Shown: positions 8,132 through 15,544 of the stretch, piece after piece
Position numbering within the stretch: position 1 is the first letter of the stretch
Layout of the letters: each line of letters opens with the position of its first letter
Assembly: GCA_030830145.1 (NCBI GenBank)
Contig: JAURNO010000533.1
Location: 1-17,872 of the forward strand
Direction: 5' to 3'
DNA from: Verrucomicrobiota bacterium
GTDB taxonomy: Bacteria > Verrucomicrobiota > Verrucomicrobiia > Opitutales > Seribacteraceae
Length of the DNA stretch: 17,872 nucleotides
Notes under the pieces: model-generated
Databases searched by the model: none
What the model saw: only the letters and a program-made list of their open reading frames with translations
Told to the model about the DNA's origin: nothing
Made by a program: the position numbers and the translations under genes

Positions 8132-9454
8132 TTAGAAGTTGAAGAGCGTTTCGGCATAAACTTCGTCCGCATCGTAACTTCCACCGAGGGCAGTGGAATC
8201 AAGACTGATGTGACTGTACTCAAGACGGATAGTAAAATTATCCGTGATGGAAAAGGAGGGCGAAATCGTGAAACGATCGGTATCACCATCCATACTAAAG
8301 GCATCGATGTCGAAATCCTCATGAGAATAACGAAGAGTCAATCCGAACAAGTTGTTAAACTGGTAATTACCCATCAACATGACATTCCACATGTCGACAA
8401 TGTAAATATCCCACATGTCGTACTCAATTCCGAGTGTCAACCCACCAGTTTGGTAGGTAAGAAATGTGTTGAATTGGCTGATGTGGTCAGCTGTGGGCAT
8501 ACTCATCAAGCCAGTACCTCGGTTGGTGGCGGTGATCGCTGAGTTGTGTGCGTTGACCCAAGAATTGTATCCGGCAACGGATTCATCCCAATTGTCATTG
8601 GACTCGTAGGCATAACCCATCTGCCATTCTAGACCAGGAACGATCATCATGGCAGCGGCAATATCAATACCAATGTTGCTATCGTTCAAGTTGTCGTCAC
8701 CCCAAAGTCCATTATGCAAACCAATCGTAAGTCCAAAACGGGCATTGTTGAAGTTTGCACGCACACCATCCACATAATTCCTGCGAAATTGTGGGAGCTG
8801 TGGTGCGGAAATTTGGATACGTGCTGTCGTGGCGGCATTCAAAGCATTTCTCGTGGTGACATCTTGTGCTAAGGTAGAGGTTTGAAGACTTGCAGTAGCT
8901 GCCGAAGCAACCGTCGACAATTGTCCAAGACCGACGAATGAACTCAAGGCTGCAGGTCCAGGTTGGATGCCATCTTCAATGGCAACATCCGCAGCATAAC
9001 CGTGAGAAACTTGATGCAATCCGGTGGACTCGTCGGACTCCATGCCCATCACGGTAAGCTGACGCCCCATGGACAAGTTGAAATCGCGGTTGAAGCTGTA
9101 ACGAATAAAGGCTTGTTCTAGGCTGACGCCTGAACCGCTGGCTGCATTCAAGTGAATCTCGGAAGTAACGGGCGAGAAATCAATGAGGAGATCCAAGTCA
9201 ACACCTGTGCGAAAGCGCTTGTCATGATCAACATATTCGACATCCGTGTTGTCATAACGGAAATCTACAAAGCCTCGAAGCTTAACGCGATTACCAAGGG
9301 CAATACCCGCGGCGTTCACCGTTGTGTTAGCCCCAAGATCAGTCCCTTGAGGAACGGAGGCTTGCTGCATGGTCATCATACCAGGCACTTGCGCGAATAT
9401 TGTGGAACCTCCCAAAAGGAGGGCTGTGGTTACAATGCATAGGGTCAATTTCAT
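8132..9454 (-). CDS. Outer-membrane beta-barrel (porin-like) protein
   Basis: Exported protein of 440 residues. A clear signal peptide (about 1-21: Lys3, hydrophobic core LCIVTTALLLGG, cleavage near STIFA/Q) precedes a body of alternating polar and hydrophobic stretches rich in Tyr, Trp, Asn and Asp, for example LRGFVDFRYDN, FIRYSFNRDFNLSMGRQL, LTLGIEYDMWDIY and FTIRLEYSHI. These are typical amphipathic strands. The last residue is Phe (ETLFNF), the C-terminal aromatic that targets proteins to the BAM insertion machinery. It most resembles small-molecule porins of the non-specific type; I cannot assign a substrate. A 90-residue Ala/Thr/Gln-rich segment (about 165-225) probably forms a large loop. 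The gene has its own promoter and terminator and no operon partner. Confidence 0.82.
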   Translation of the reverse strand: MKLTLCIVTTALLLGGSTIFAQVPGMMTMQQASVPQGTDLGANTTVNAAGIALGNRVKLRGFVDFRYDNTDVEYVDHDKRFRTGVDLDLLIDFSPVTSEIHLNAASGSGVSLEQAFIRYSFNRDFNLSMGRQLTVMGMESDESTGLHQVSHGYAADVAIEDGIQPGPAALSSFVGLGQLSTVASAATASLQTSTLAQDVTTRNALNAATTARIQISAPQLPQFRRNYVDGVRANFNNARFGLTIGLHNGLWGDDNLNDSNIGIDIAAAMMIVPGLEWQMGYAYESNDNWDESVAGYNSWVNAHNSAITATNRGTGLMSMPTADHISQFNTFLTYQTGGLTLGIEYDMWDIYIVDMWNVMLMGNYQFNNLFGLTLRYSHEDFDIDAFSMDGDTDRFTISPSFSITDNFTIRLEYSHISLDSTALGGSYDADEVYAETLFNF

Positions 9455-9472
9455 AGTAATCTAGTTTGTTAG

Positions 9473-9521
9473 CCGAATTCGCATTCTTTATAACATGAAC
9501 TTAAGGTCAAGCCCGAATTCG
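9473..9521 (-). promoter_or_regulatory. Promoter of the outer-membrane barrel gene, bracketed by twin palindromes
   Basis: On the minus strand TTGACC (9505-9510) and AAGAAT (9483-9488) are separated by 16 bp, giving a predicted start near 9476 and a leader of about 22 nt. The 9-mer CCGAATTCG, containing the perfect palindrome CGAATTCG, occurs at 9473-9481 (over the start site) and again at 9513-9521 (just upstream of -35), exactly 40 bp apart. The arrangement suggests paired operator sites. Both promoter and operators are inferred. Confidence 0.5.
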
Positions 9522-9652
9522 ACTCCAAATAGGGCAATCCAAAATGAACCGACTATCCTTTTAAAATGCACTTACTCCTTGATTACTCGTAGAATCATGG
9601 AACTGATTCAAGAAAGAATGCAGAAACGAAGAGAAGGTAGGACAAGTTTTCT

Positions 9653-10705
9653 TTAAAAAGAGCTCTTTTCTTTCTTTTTATTTGGTTGAGGTTTTAAGTC
9701 TGCCCCAAATTGCCGGATGTTAATACGGATACTCCCCTCTAGGGACTCGAGGCGGTCAACTAAACCTCCGGGAATGGCAGCCCTTTCTTCTTCGGTGTCA
9801 ACGGGTCCATCAAAAAGAACTTCACCGTCTGAGGAAATTACCCTAAAATGCTTTTTTCCGTCCTCGGAAGTGAACTCATAAGAGCCATCGACATCGGAAT
9901 TCACGATCTTGGTCTTCGCCGAACCAGAAACCGATGACCAAGATGACACTCCTCCACTTTTGCGGGCATCCTTTATTAGTTTATCGAAGTCCGGACCAGA
10001 ACCAAAATCGAGGTTTATGCCAAAATCAAGATCGATTCTCGGAATGGCCTCTTCGTCCATTGCCTTATCCCATTCGAGTGAACTTAGTTTGCCATCGCCG
10101 TCCGCATCAAACTTCTCCAACACCTCCGGGGAAACCGAATCCCGATTGAGACCCCGTTGAACGAAGGCGCGTGCTTGCCGCTCGATCTGTTTGCGGATAC
10201 GGTCTTCAAGGATCCGAGCATCAGGGAATACGATCTGTCCGATCTGGCTGTCGATTTCTTGAATGCGATTGAACGAGTTCGCGAGTCCGGTTTTTTTCTT
10301 ACTTCCGAGTTTCACTTTGAGGGTTTTCTCTTTTCCTCTTCTCTGAATGGTAAGAGTGACCTGCTGGCCAACCTTGCTTGACCGTACAAGTTCGACGAGT
10401 TGTTCCGGATTGACCAATATTTGATCATCGAACTTTTTTAGTACATCATAATGCCTCAAACCAGCTTTTTGCGCCGGACCACCGGGGCTGACCATCACAA
10501 CGGAAAGATAGAGGTTTCCCGGGAGTCCGAGTTGCCGGCTGACGATTGTCGAAAGCTTGGTTGCGACAAGCCCGAGAAAGGTGACCTCGTTTTCCTCAAC
10601 TGCGCGTTCGGTGATGAGGGGGTTTTCGGAATCATGGGCGGGTTCTTCGGACCAAAGGGACGCCAATGAAAAAAGAAACGCTAAGCACAACGATAGTGAT
10701 TTCAT
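9653..10705 (-). CDS. Exported PDZ-domain and EF-hand protein
   Basis: A 350-residue protein with an N-terminal signal peptide (about 1-19, hydrophobic SLSLCLAFLFSLASLW). A PDZ domain (about 43-135) follows, with SPGGPAQKAGLRHYDVLKKF as the conserved helix-turn typical of DegP/RseP-type PDZ modules. A central charged helical stretch (about 145-195) leads into one canonical calcium-binding EF-hand loop at residues 200-211 (Asp200, Asp202, Asp204, Ser208, Glu211). There is no trypsin-like protease domain or metalloprotease HExxH, so it is not itself a DegP or RseP. It is probably a periplasmic scaffold or sensor. It is third in an apparent operon, 44 bp after the putative anti-sigma gene, so it may feed envelope signals to the sigma system. 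PDZ plus EF-hand combinations recur in Verrucomicrobiota and Planctomycetota; the function is unknown. Confidence 0.8.
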   Translation of the reverse strand: MKSLSLCLAFLFSLASLWSEEPAHDSENPLITERAVEENEVTFLGLVATKLSTIVSRQLGLPGNLYLSVVMVSPGGPAQKAGLRHYDVLKKFDDQILVNPEQLVELVRSSKVGQQVTLTIQRRGKEKTLKVKLGSKKKTGLANSFNRIQEIDSQIGQIVFPDARILEDRIRKQIERQARAFVQRGLNRDSVSPEVLEKFDADGDGKLSSLEWDKAMDEEAIPRIDLDFGINLDFGSGPDFDKLIKDARKSGGVSSWSSVSGSAKTKIVNSDVDGSYEFTSEDGKKHFRVISSDGEVLFDGPVDTEEERAAIPGGLVDRLESLEGSIRINIRQFGADLKPQPNKKKEKSSF

Positions 10706-10749
10706 AAAGGAAGGGGGTTGATTACTGCTTTGATTGTCGTGAAGCTTTT

Positions 10750-11349
10750 TCAGAAGGGCTCGAGCCCGATGAGGAGGGTTTCCTGCCGGGGCACGGAAGA
10801 GCGGATCAAGGTATTGGTCTCAGGATTCACCCAAATCGTTTCGTCCAAGTATCGATAGCGGTACTGCCTCGCAGGACTCATCCCCGGACGTTCGACGATA
10901 CCTTCATCGAAAAAACGAATGGGAATCTCCTGTTCCTGCGGTCGACGCCAACCCTCTTCGGTCATTGCGGATAACTCTTCAACCGAAACACCGTTGATCG
11001 GACTGTCATCTGAAACGGTTGAAGAAGAGGACTCAGGTGAAGACATCGAGTCGCCAGTTTTATCGGCAGGAAGACCAAGTTCCACATCGGATACGGAGGA
11101 AGAGGGAACGGGAAAAGAAAAGAAGAGAACAAACAAAGCAGCGGCACCAAGAAGCAAAAGGCCGGGCACTGCAAACAACGTGGTTCGGGAAGATGATAAG
11201 GAATTGTCACAATCGAGATCAGGCAATTGTCTCAAGGCAAGCCTCCCGGAATCACCAAGAGCGTCTTCCACCCGGCACTCAAAATCAGCCGACGGTTCGA
11301 GGGGGCCACAGGAACCAAGTTCTTTCTCCAGCTGTTCGAAGTCGTTCAT
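10750..11349 (-). CDS. Single-pass membrane protein, probable anti-sigma factor
   Basis: I recognise no named family in this 199-residue protein. It has an acidic cytoplasmic N-terminus (about 1-55), one transmembrane helix (about 57-79, FAVPGLLLLGAAALFVLFF), a Ser-rich acidic linker (about 82-118) and an extracytoplasmic tail with a basic YRYRYLDE segment near 163-170. The start codon overlaps the sigma gene stop as ATGA (11346-11349), which implies translational coupling. Being small, single-pass and encoded directly after an ECF sigma gene is the standard arrangement for an anti-sigma factor, and that is the basis for the call. No zinc-binding HxxxCxxC motif of the ZAS type is present, so the sigma-binding domain would be a different class. 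Confidence 0.6.
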   Translation of the reverse strand: MNDFEQLEKELGSCGPLEPSADFECRVEDALGDSGRLALRQLPDLDCDNSLSSSRTTLFAVPGLLLLGAAALFVLFFSFPVPSSSVSDVELGLPADKTGDSMSSPESSSSTVSDDSPINGVSVEELSAMTEEGWRRPQEQEIPIRFFDEGIVERPGMSPARQYRYRYLDETIWVNPETNTLIRSSVPRQETLLIGLEPF

Positions 11350-11873
11350 GTGTTGGTTGATTTATCGACAGGATGGTCTTCCAAGGATGGCGGAACCCAT
11401 TCCTTGAGCTTGGACAAAGCGTAGCGGTATCGGGAGGCGACGGTATTGAGAGATAGGTCGAGGGCTCGGGAAATTTCATCAAAAGTGAGTCCCCCCCAAA
11501 CCTTGAGAGTGAGAACTTCTTTTTGCTCGGGAGGCAGACGTTCAACGGCGTGCAAAAGAGCGGATCGGCGTTCGTCTTTTTCCAAGGTTCGGTCGAAAAA
11601 ATCAACAAAAGAAGATTCCGTGTAAACTTTATTCTCCCTGACTTTTCTTCTATCCAAACTTCGCGCCCAATCGATCGCCAATCTTCTGATGGCCCGGTAA
11701 ACCAAAGTTGGCGACACCTCGCCCGTGTGCCCGTAGAGACGCCAAATTCTTACAAAGGCTTCCTGCACGAGATCTTCGGCGTCATCGGGATAGCGTGCTT
11801 GTTGCCTAGCGAAAAGAAGTAATTTCGCTCCGTGCTTGGCAAACCATGCTTTCCATATGGGTTCGGTTTTCAT
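11346..11873 (-). CDS. ECF-type RNA polymerase sigma factor
   Basis: Sigma-70 family, extracytoplasmic-function group, 175 residues. Region 2 (about 10-85) includes DDAEDLVQEAFVRIWRLYG, the core-polymerase-binding and -10-recognition stretch. Region 4 (about 105-160) includes LPPEQKEVLTLKVWGGLTFDEISRALDLSLNTVASRYRYALSKLK, whose helix-turn-helix reads the -35 element. There are no regions 1.1 or 3. It heads an operon with a putative anti-sigma membrane protein (ATGA overlap) and a secreted PDZ/EF-hand protein, which suggests a response to the envelope or periplasm. The leader holds a hairpin (11886-11909) 12 bp before the ATG. No Shine-Dalgarno is seen. Autoregulation is likely, as for most ECF systems, but I could not define its promoter. 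Confidence 0.93.
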   Translation of the reverse strand: MKTEPIWKAWFAKHGAKLLLFARQQARYPDDAEDLVQEAFVRIWRLYGHTGEVSPTLVYRAIRRLAIDWARSLDRRKVRENKVYTESSFVDFFDRTLEKDERRSALLHAVERLPPEQKEVLTLKVWGGLTFDEISRALDLSLNTVASRYRYALSKLKEWVPPSLEDHPVDKSTNT

Positions 11874-11972
11874 TGGGTAATAAACTGCCCCTATAGCGAA
11901 AGCGGGGCATGCATTTGTTTAGGAAATTTTCAAAACTTTGGAAAAGGAAGATTTGAGGGTTATTTTTTTACA

Positions 11973-12091
11973 TTTATCAAAAACACCACAATGTGGCATC
12001 CAAAATGCAAAAGGGCAAACAAGGGCAAGGTTAGTCTGGAATACAAGACAACCGAAATGCGCGACTCTGGGCTGGGTCGCGCATTTTTTTT
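11973..12091 (+). ncRNA. Candidate small RNA ending at an orphan terminator
   Basis: TTGGAA (11938-11943), a 17-bp spacer and TATTTT (11961-11966) could start a transcript near 11973 that ends at the strong hairpin and T-run at 12055-12091, giving about 118 nt. Nothing else on the plus strand to the left could use that terminator. No match to 6S, SRP, tmRNA or RNase P features is apparent. The promoter hexamers are weak, so this remains a hypothesis. Confidence 0.3.
12055..12091 (+). terminator. Strong intrinsic terminator upstream of the ebo operon
   Basis: An 11-bp stem AAATGCGCGAC/GTCGCGCATTT (arms 12055-12065 and 12076-12086) with a 10-nt loop, running into eight T residues (12084-12091). 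The T-run is on the plus strand, and the nearest plus-strand gene begins 113 bp later. It therefore either ends a small RNA or insulates/attenuates transcription entering the ebo genes. Confidence 0.85.
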
Positions 12092-12147
12092 GGGGCATCG
12101 GGAAAGCAAAAAAAGACATCTCCGCTTGAATGAAAAAGGATGAAGCC

Positions 12148-12176
12148 TTGTCATGGTATTGACCATGAGCTAAAAA
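12148..12176 (+). promoter_or_regulatory. Predicted ebo promoter with an inverted-repeat operator in the spacer
   Basis: TTGTCA (12148-12153), a 17-bp spacer and TAAAAA (12171-12176) make a good sigma-70-type promoter, with a predicted start near 12183 and a leader of about 22 nt before the ATG at 12205. The perfect inverted repeat TCATGGT-ATTG-ACCATGA (12151-12168) overlaps the end of -35 and fills the spacer. That is where repressors or MerR-type activators bind. The promoter call rests only on hexamer match and position. Confidence 0.55.
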
Positions 12177-12204
12177 TACATCTGATTTCTTTATCTTTAA
12201 AACC

Positions 12205-13401
12205 ATGAAACTCTACAAAGGCCTGGACTTGGCATATTGCACGAACGTTCATCGGGGAAACAGTTGGAGAGAAACCTTCGATTCCCTCGAGAAGTATGTT
12301 TTGGCGGTTCGTCAAAAGGTAGCCCCGAAGGATAGGTTTGCCATTGGTTTGCGCCTCGGCGCGGATGCGGCAAAAGAACTTTCCAACCCTGAAGAAATAC
12401 TTCGTTTTAAAAAATGGTTGGAGTCGAAGGATTGCTATGTCTTCACCATCAATGGTTTTCCTTATGGGAATTTTCACGGGCAACGAGTAAAAGAGGAAGT
12501 GTACCGACCGGACTGGGCTACGCAGGAGAGGCTTTCTTACACCATCCTGCTTTTCGAAATTCTAGAGCAATTGCTTGAACCGGGAGAAGAAGGCAGCGTC
12601 AGTACTCTCCCGGGTTCGTTCAAGGAATTTCACAACGATGAAACGGCATATTCGAAAATTCTCGAAAATCTTCTTCACTGCTCCGATCAAATTGACCGCA
12701 TCAAGAGTCCGAAAAACCTCGATCTGCACCTCGGCCTCGAGCCCGAACCCCTGGGACTTTTCGAAACCACCCCGGAAACCGTTTCCTTTTTCGGCAAACT
12801 CCACGAAAAATCAAATGGGCGGGAAACTTTTTCGCGCAACCTCGGAGTAAACTACGATTGTTGTCATCTTGCGGTGGAATTCGAAGAAGCCGAGGAGGGG
12901 TTGAATCTTTTGGGAAAAGAAGGAATTCGCTTGAGTAAACTTCATCTCAGCTCCGCCCTTCGCGTCAAACCCACCCACCAAAACCTCAAAGCCCTCGAAG
13001 GATTCGTCGAAGAAGTCTATCTCCATCAGGTCGTGGTCGGCCAAAACGGACGAATCCTCCAACGTCATAAGGATCTCGACCTGGCACTTTCCGCCTCAGA
13101 GGCACAACCGGAATTCATGGGTGACGAATGGCGGATTCATTTTCACGTTCCTCTTCACTCATCTCCCGGTAATGGAATGGAGGACACCGGAAATCACGTT
13201 CGCAAAACAATCGACTGGTTGGCCCGAAACCCCCAAAAATGCAAGCATTTGGAAATGGAAACTTACACTTGGGAAGTCTTGCCCGAAAACTTACGTTCCC
13301 AAGACGTTGTGCAACAAGTTGCCGAAGAATACTTTTGGACACTTGAGGTTCTTCGGGAAAGAGGGCTTGCTCCACCGACAACCACCCAAGGTGTTTCCTG
13401 A
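12205..13401 (+). CDS. eboE: EboE: TIM-barrel (sugar-phosphate isomerase/AP endonuclease 2-like) protein
   Basis: First gene of the ebo cluster, 398 residues, cytoplasmic. The fold is that of xylose-isomerase-like TIM barrels. The family hallmarks are AYCTNVHRGNSW (10-21), TINGFPYGNFHG (81-92) with VYRPDW (99-104), and a likely metal-site set: Glu179 (GLEPEP), Asp218/His221 (NYDCCHLAVEFE), His247, His312/His314 and Glu350 (LEMETYTW). The start at 12205 begins MKLYKGLDLAYCTNVH, the expected distance from the first motif, and lies just after a good promoter. The exact reaction of EboE is unknown. In cyanobacteria the ebo genes are needed to get the scytonemin precursor into the periplasm, so a role in making or handling a carrier or precursor is inferred. 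The stop overlaps or abuts the eboC start. Confidence 0.88.
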   Translation: MKLYKGLDLAYCTNVHRGNSWRETFDSLEKYVLAVRQKVAPKDRFAIGLRLGADAAKELSNPEEILRFKKWLESKDCYVFTINGFPYGNFHGQRVKEEVYRPDWATQERLSYTILLFEILEQLLEPGEEGSVSTLPGSFKEFHNDETAYSKILENLLHCSDQIDRIKSPKNLDLHLGLEPEPLGLFETTPETVSFFGKLHEKSNGRETFSRNLGVNYDCCHLAVEFEEAEEGLNLLGKEGIRLSKLHLSSALRVKPTHQNLKALEGFVEEVYLHQVVVGQNGRILQRHKDLDLALSASEAQPEFMGDEWRIHFHVPLHSSPGNGMEDTGNHVRKTIDWLARNPQKCKHLEMETYTWEVLPENLRSQDVVQQVAEEYFWTLEVLRERGLAPPTTTQGVS

Positions 13402-13402
13402 A

Positions 13403-14332
13403 GTGAGGAAAAACTTTCCACATCAGGTCCTGACCTTGGCCCGAACCTCCAATCTTCCGACGGTCTGGACAAATTGCCTCGCCGCCTGGGGAATCAATGC
13501 GGTTGCGGGAAGCACCCTCAGGGCAGAACCCTCGTGGGGCGACCTCGGGTTTCTCGATCCGAGTTGCCTTTTCTTTCTTCTTCTCGGAAGTAGCCTGGTG
13601 TATGCGGGAGGCTGTACCCTGAATGATGCCTTCGACGAAAAATTCGACTCCAAGCACAACCCCGAACGCCCCCTACCCTCCCAGCAAATCAGCCCAAGAA
13701 CGGTTTGGATGCTCGGTATCATTGAATTGGGCGGCGGCTTGGCCCTCCTCACCCTCGGGGCTCAGTGCTCCAGCCTGTGGGCTTTTTTGCTGGTTTTGAC
13801 CGTAGTCGCATACGATTACCTTCATAAAAAATGGTCGGGTGGCTTCGTTCTCATGGGAGGATGCCGTCTTTTTTTGTGGCTGACTGCGGCAACTGCAGGA
13901 GGACTCCACGGTCTTTCCCCTCAAACTTGGCTGTGGGGGATGACGCTTTTTGCTTACGTCATGGGCATCAGTTTATTTGCCAGAGGGGAATCAAAAAAGA
14001 GGGAAGCTCCAGCCAGAGTAGCCATCCTGTTTCTTTTTTCTTCTCCGCTGCTCGCCTTGGCCGGATTAGTCCACTGGCATCAGATCGATCCGATTAGGCA
14101 GACTTTGATCAATTTGACCGGGTTGCTCGTCGCGTGGATTGCCTTCCGCTCTATCCAAGAGATGAGGAGTGGACGAGTTGGAGCCATAGGCAAAGGCGTA
14201 TCCCATTTGCTTGCAGGAATTTGCGCGATTGATTCGGTCGCCCTTTCCTTTTATCAACCCTCCTTGGTCGCACCTTGCCTTTGCGGCATATCAGTTGCTC
14301 TTTTGTTGCAAAAGAAGTTTGCGGCTACTTAA
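13403..14332 (+). CDS. eboC: EboC: UbiA-like membrane prenyltransferase
   Basis: Integral membrane protein of the UbiA superfamily, about 309 residues, with eight or nine hydrophobic helices. The first aspartate motif NDxxDxxxD is intact as LNDAFDEKFD (Asn74, Asp75, Asp78, Asp82), followed by NPERPLPS, a typical UbiA sequence. VAYDYLHKKW (about 135-144) corresponds to the second polar loop, although its Asp-rich motif is reduced. No ATG lies at the start: the reading frame opens with GTG at 13403, one base after the eboE stop, or GTG at 13391 overlapping it by 11 bp. I chose 13403 because the conserved core begins at LARTSNLPTVWTN. UbiA enzymes join an isoprenoid chain to an acceptor, which suggests that a lipid-linked product is built by this cluster. 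The start is less certain than the identity. Confidence 0.85.
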   Translation: MRKNFPHQVLTLARTSNLPTVWTNCLAAWGINAVAGSTLRAEPSWGDLGFLDPSCLFFLLLGSSLVYAGGCTLNDAFDEKFDSKHNPERPLPSQQISPRTVWMLGIIELGGGLALLTLGAQCSSLWAFLLVLTVVAYDYLHKKWSGGFVLMGGCRLFLWLTAATAGGLHGLSPQTWLWGMTLFAYVMGISLFARGESKKREAPARVAILFLFSSPLLALAGLVHWHQIDPIRQTLINLTGLLVAWIAFRSIQEMRSGRVGAIGKGVSHLLAGICAIDSVALSFYQPSLVAPCLCGISVALLLQKKFAAT

Positions 14333-14353
14333 ACCTTCGTTAACATTCATATC

Positions 14354-15541
14354 ATGCCTTCCACCTACTCCACTATACGGAAAAACATCCGCTTGGACTG
14401 CACTCACAGAGTCTTTTTCACGAAAGACTCCTTTTCCATGGCCAACGACACCTTGGCGGAAATCCTACAACCTCAACGGGAGGGAAACAGGACCAAAGTA
14501 TTGGTCTACCTCGACGAAGGGATCTTGGATGGAAACCCGAATTTGCCCGACCGCATCAAAGGGTATTTCCGCGGCCGGGAAGAAAGACTGAATCTCTTAA
14601 CCTCTCCTATTTTCATTCAGGGAGGAGAAACGGCGAAAAACGATTGGTCTCTCGTGGAAAGAATTTGGACCGATTTGAACGAGCATGCCATGTGCCGCCA
14701 TTCCTACGTCGTCATTATCGGCGGCGGAGCCTCTTTGGATTTGGTTGGATTTGCCGCCTCGACCGCTCACCGTGGTGTTCGCTTGATCCGTTTCCCCACC
14801 ACCACCTTAAGCCAAGGAGACGGAGGCGTGGGCGTCAAAAACGGAGTGAATTTCTTCGGAAAGAAAAATTGGGTCGGCACCTTCTCCATTCCGGATGCCG
14901 TGGTGAATGACTTTCACTTCCTGCGCGGATTACCGGAAAACCAAAAACGGGCGGGCTACGTCGAAGCCGTAAAGGTTGCCTTGATCCGCGACCGTTCCTT
15001 TTTCGAACAAATGGAAGAAAGGGCCCAAGACCTCGCCCGTTTTGATGAAAACGCAATCGAGCAAGTCATCCGAAAGAGCGCCGCCCTGCATTTGGAACAT
15101 ATAGCCGGTTCGGGGGATCCTTTTGAAAAAGGCTCGGCACGCCCTTTGGATTTCGGGCATTGGGTTGCCCATAAACTCGAACAACTTTCCGATTTTCGTG
15201 TTGGGCACGGAGATGCCGTAGCCATCGGCCTGGCCGTCGACTTGACCTATTCGTCGCGGATTGGCCTGATCAAACCGAAAACGGCCGAACGGTGCCTCCA
15301 ACTTCTCGAAAAACTAGGCTTCCATCTCTATGACGATCTGCTTCACGCCGATGGCGAGAGTGGGAACCGCTCGATTTTGGAAGGTCTCGAGGAGTTCCGC
15401 GAACATCTTGGCGGAGAGCTTACCATCACCCTCGTTCAGGGAATCGGGGAAGGCGTCGAAGTGCACGCCATGGACAAGAAAGAAATCCTCCAGTCCGTAG
15501 AAGACTTGCAACGAAGGCACGAGGCCCTTCTTGAAGTGTAA
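14354..15541 (+). CDS. eboD: EboD: 3-dehydroquinate synthase-like sugar-phosphate cyclase
   Basis: A 395-residue member of the DHQ synthase/sugar-phosphate-cyclase superfamily, which cyclise phosphorylated sugars using NAD+ and a divalent metal. Visible are the NAD-binding GGGASLDLVGF (123-133), PTTTLSQGDGGVGVKNGVN (148-166) with Lys162, KNWVGTF (171-177), GYVEAVKVALI with metal ligand Glu204, LDFGHWVAHKLE with His269, and VGHGDAVAIG with His285. The three metal ligands are all present. Compared with true AroB, DSSVGGKTGVN reads DGGVGVKNGVN and NFGHT reads DFGHW, and the N-terminus is extended. A dedicated ebo role rather than shikimate synthesis therefore fits. Spacing is 21 bp after eboC and 3 bp before eboF. 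The substrate is unknown; a true AroB is the less likely alternative. Confidence 0.88.
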   Translation: MPSTYSTIRKNIRLDCTHRVFFTKDSFSMANDTLAEILQPQREGNRTKVLVYLDEGILDGNPNLPDRIKGYFRGREERLNLLTSPIFIQGGETAKNDWSLVERIWTDLNEHAMCRHSYVVIIGGGASLDLVGFAASTAHRGVRLIRFPTTTLSQGDGGVGVKNGVNFFGKKNWVGTFSIPDAVVNDFHFLRGLPENQKRAGYVEAVKVALIRDRSFFEQMEERAQDLARFDENAIEQVIRKSAALHLEHIAGSGDPFEKGSARPLDFGHWVAHKLEQLSDFRVGHGDAVAIGLAVDLTYSSRIGLIKPKTAERCLQLLEKLGFHLYDDLLHADGESGNRSILEGLEEFREHLGGELTITLVQGIGEGVEVHAMDKKEILQSVEDLQRRHEALLEV

Positions 15542-15544
15542 CCG

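Larger units (their letters stand above)
11874..12204. other. 331-bp divergent intergenic region between the sigma and ebo operons
   Basis: The region contains, left to right: a hairpin TGCCCC/GGGGCA (11886-11909) with an inner GC-GAAA-GC tetraloop when read on the plus strand; a weak plus-strand promoter-like pair (11938-11966); a small palindrome CCACAATGTGG; a strong plus-strand intrinsic terminator (12055-12091); and the ebo promoter with its inverted repeat (12148-12176). I see no convincing protein-coding gene in it. Confidence 0.7.

Noticed and set aside
9656..9669. The palindrome AAAAGAGCTCTTTT as a terminator for the PDZ gene
   Set aside because: It has no loop, lies within the last codons of the gene and is not followed by a T-run on the minus strand.
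13121..13402. An extended start (ATG at 13121) for the UbiA-like protein
   Set aside because: It would overlap eboE by about 280 bp, and the added residues look like shadow sequence, not a UbiA N-terminus.
14354..15541. Calling the cyclase a housekeeping AroB
   Set aside because: Motif variants (DGGVGVKNGVN, DFGHW), the N-terminal extension and the tight ebo neighbourhood favour EboD. Only a genome search for a second, canonical aroB would settle it.
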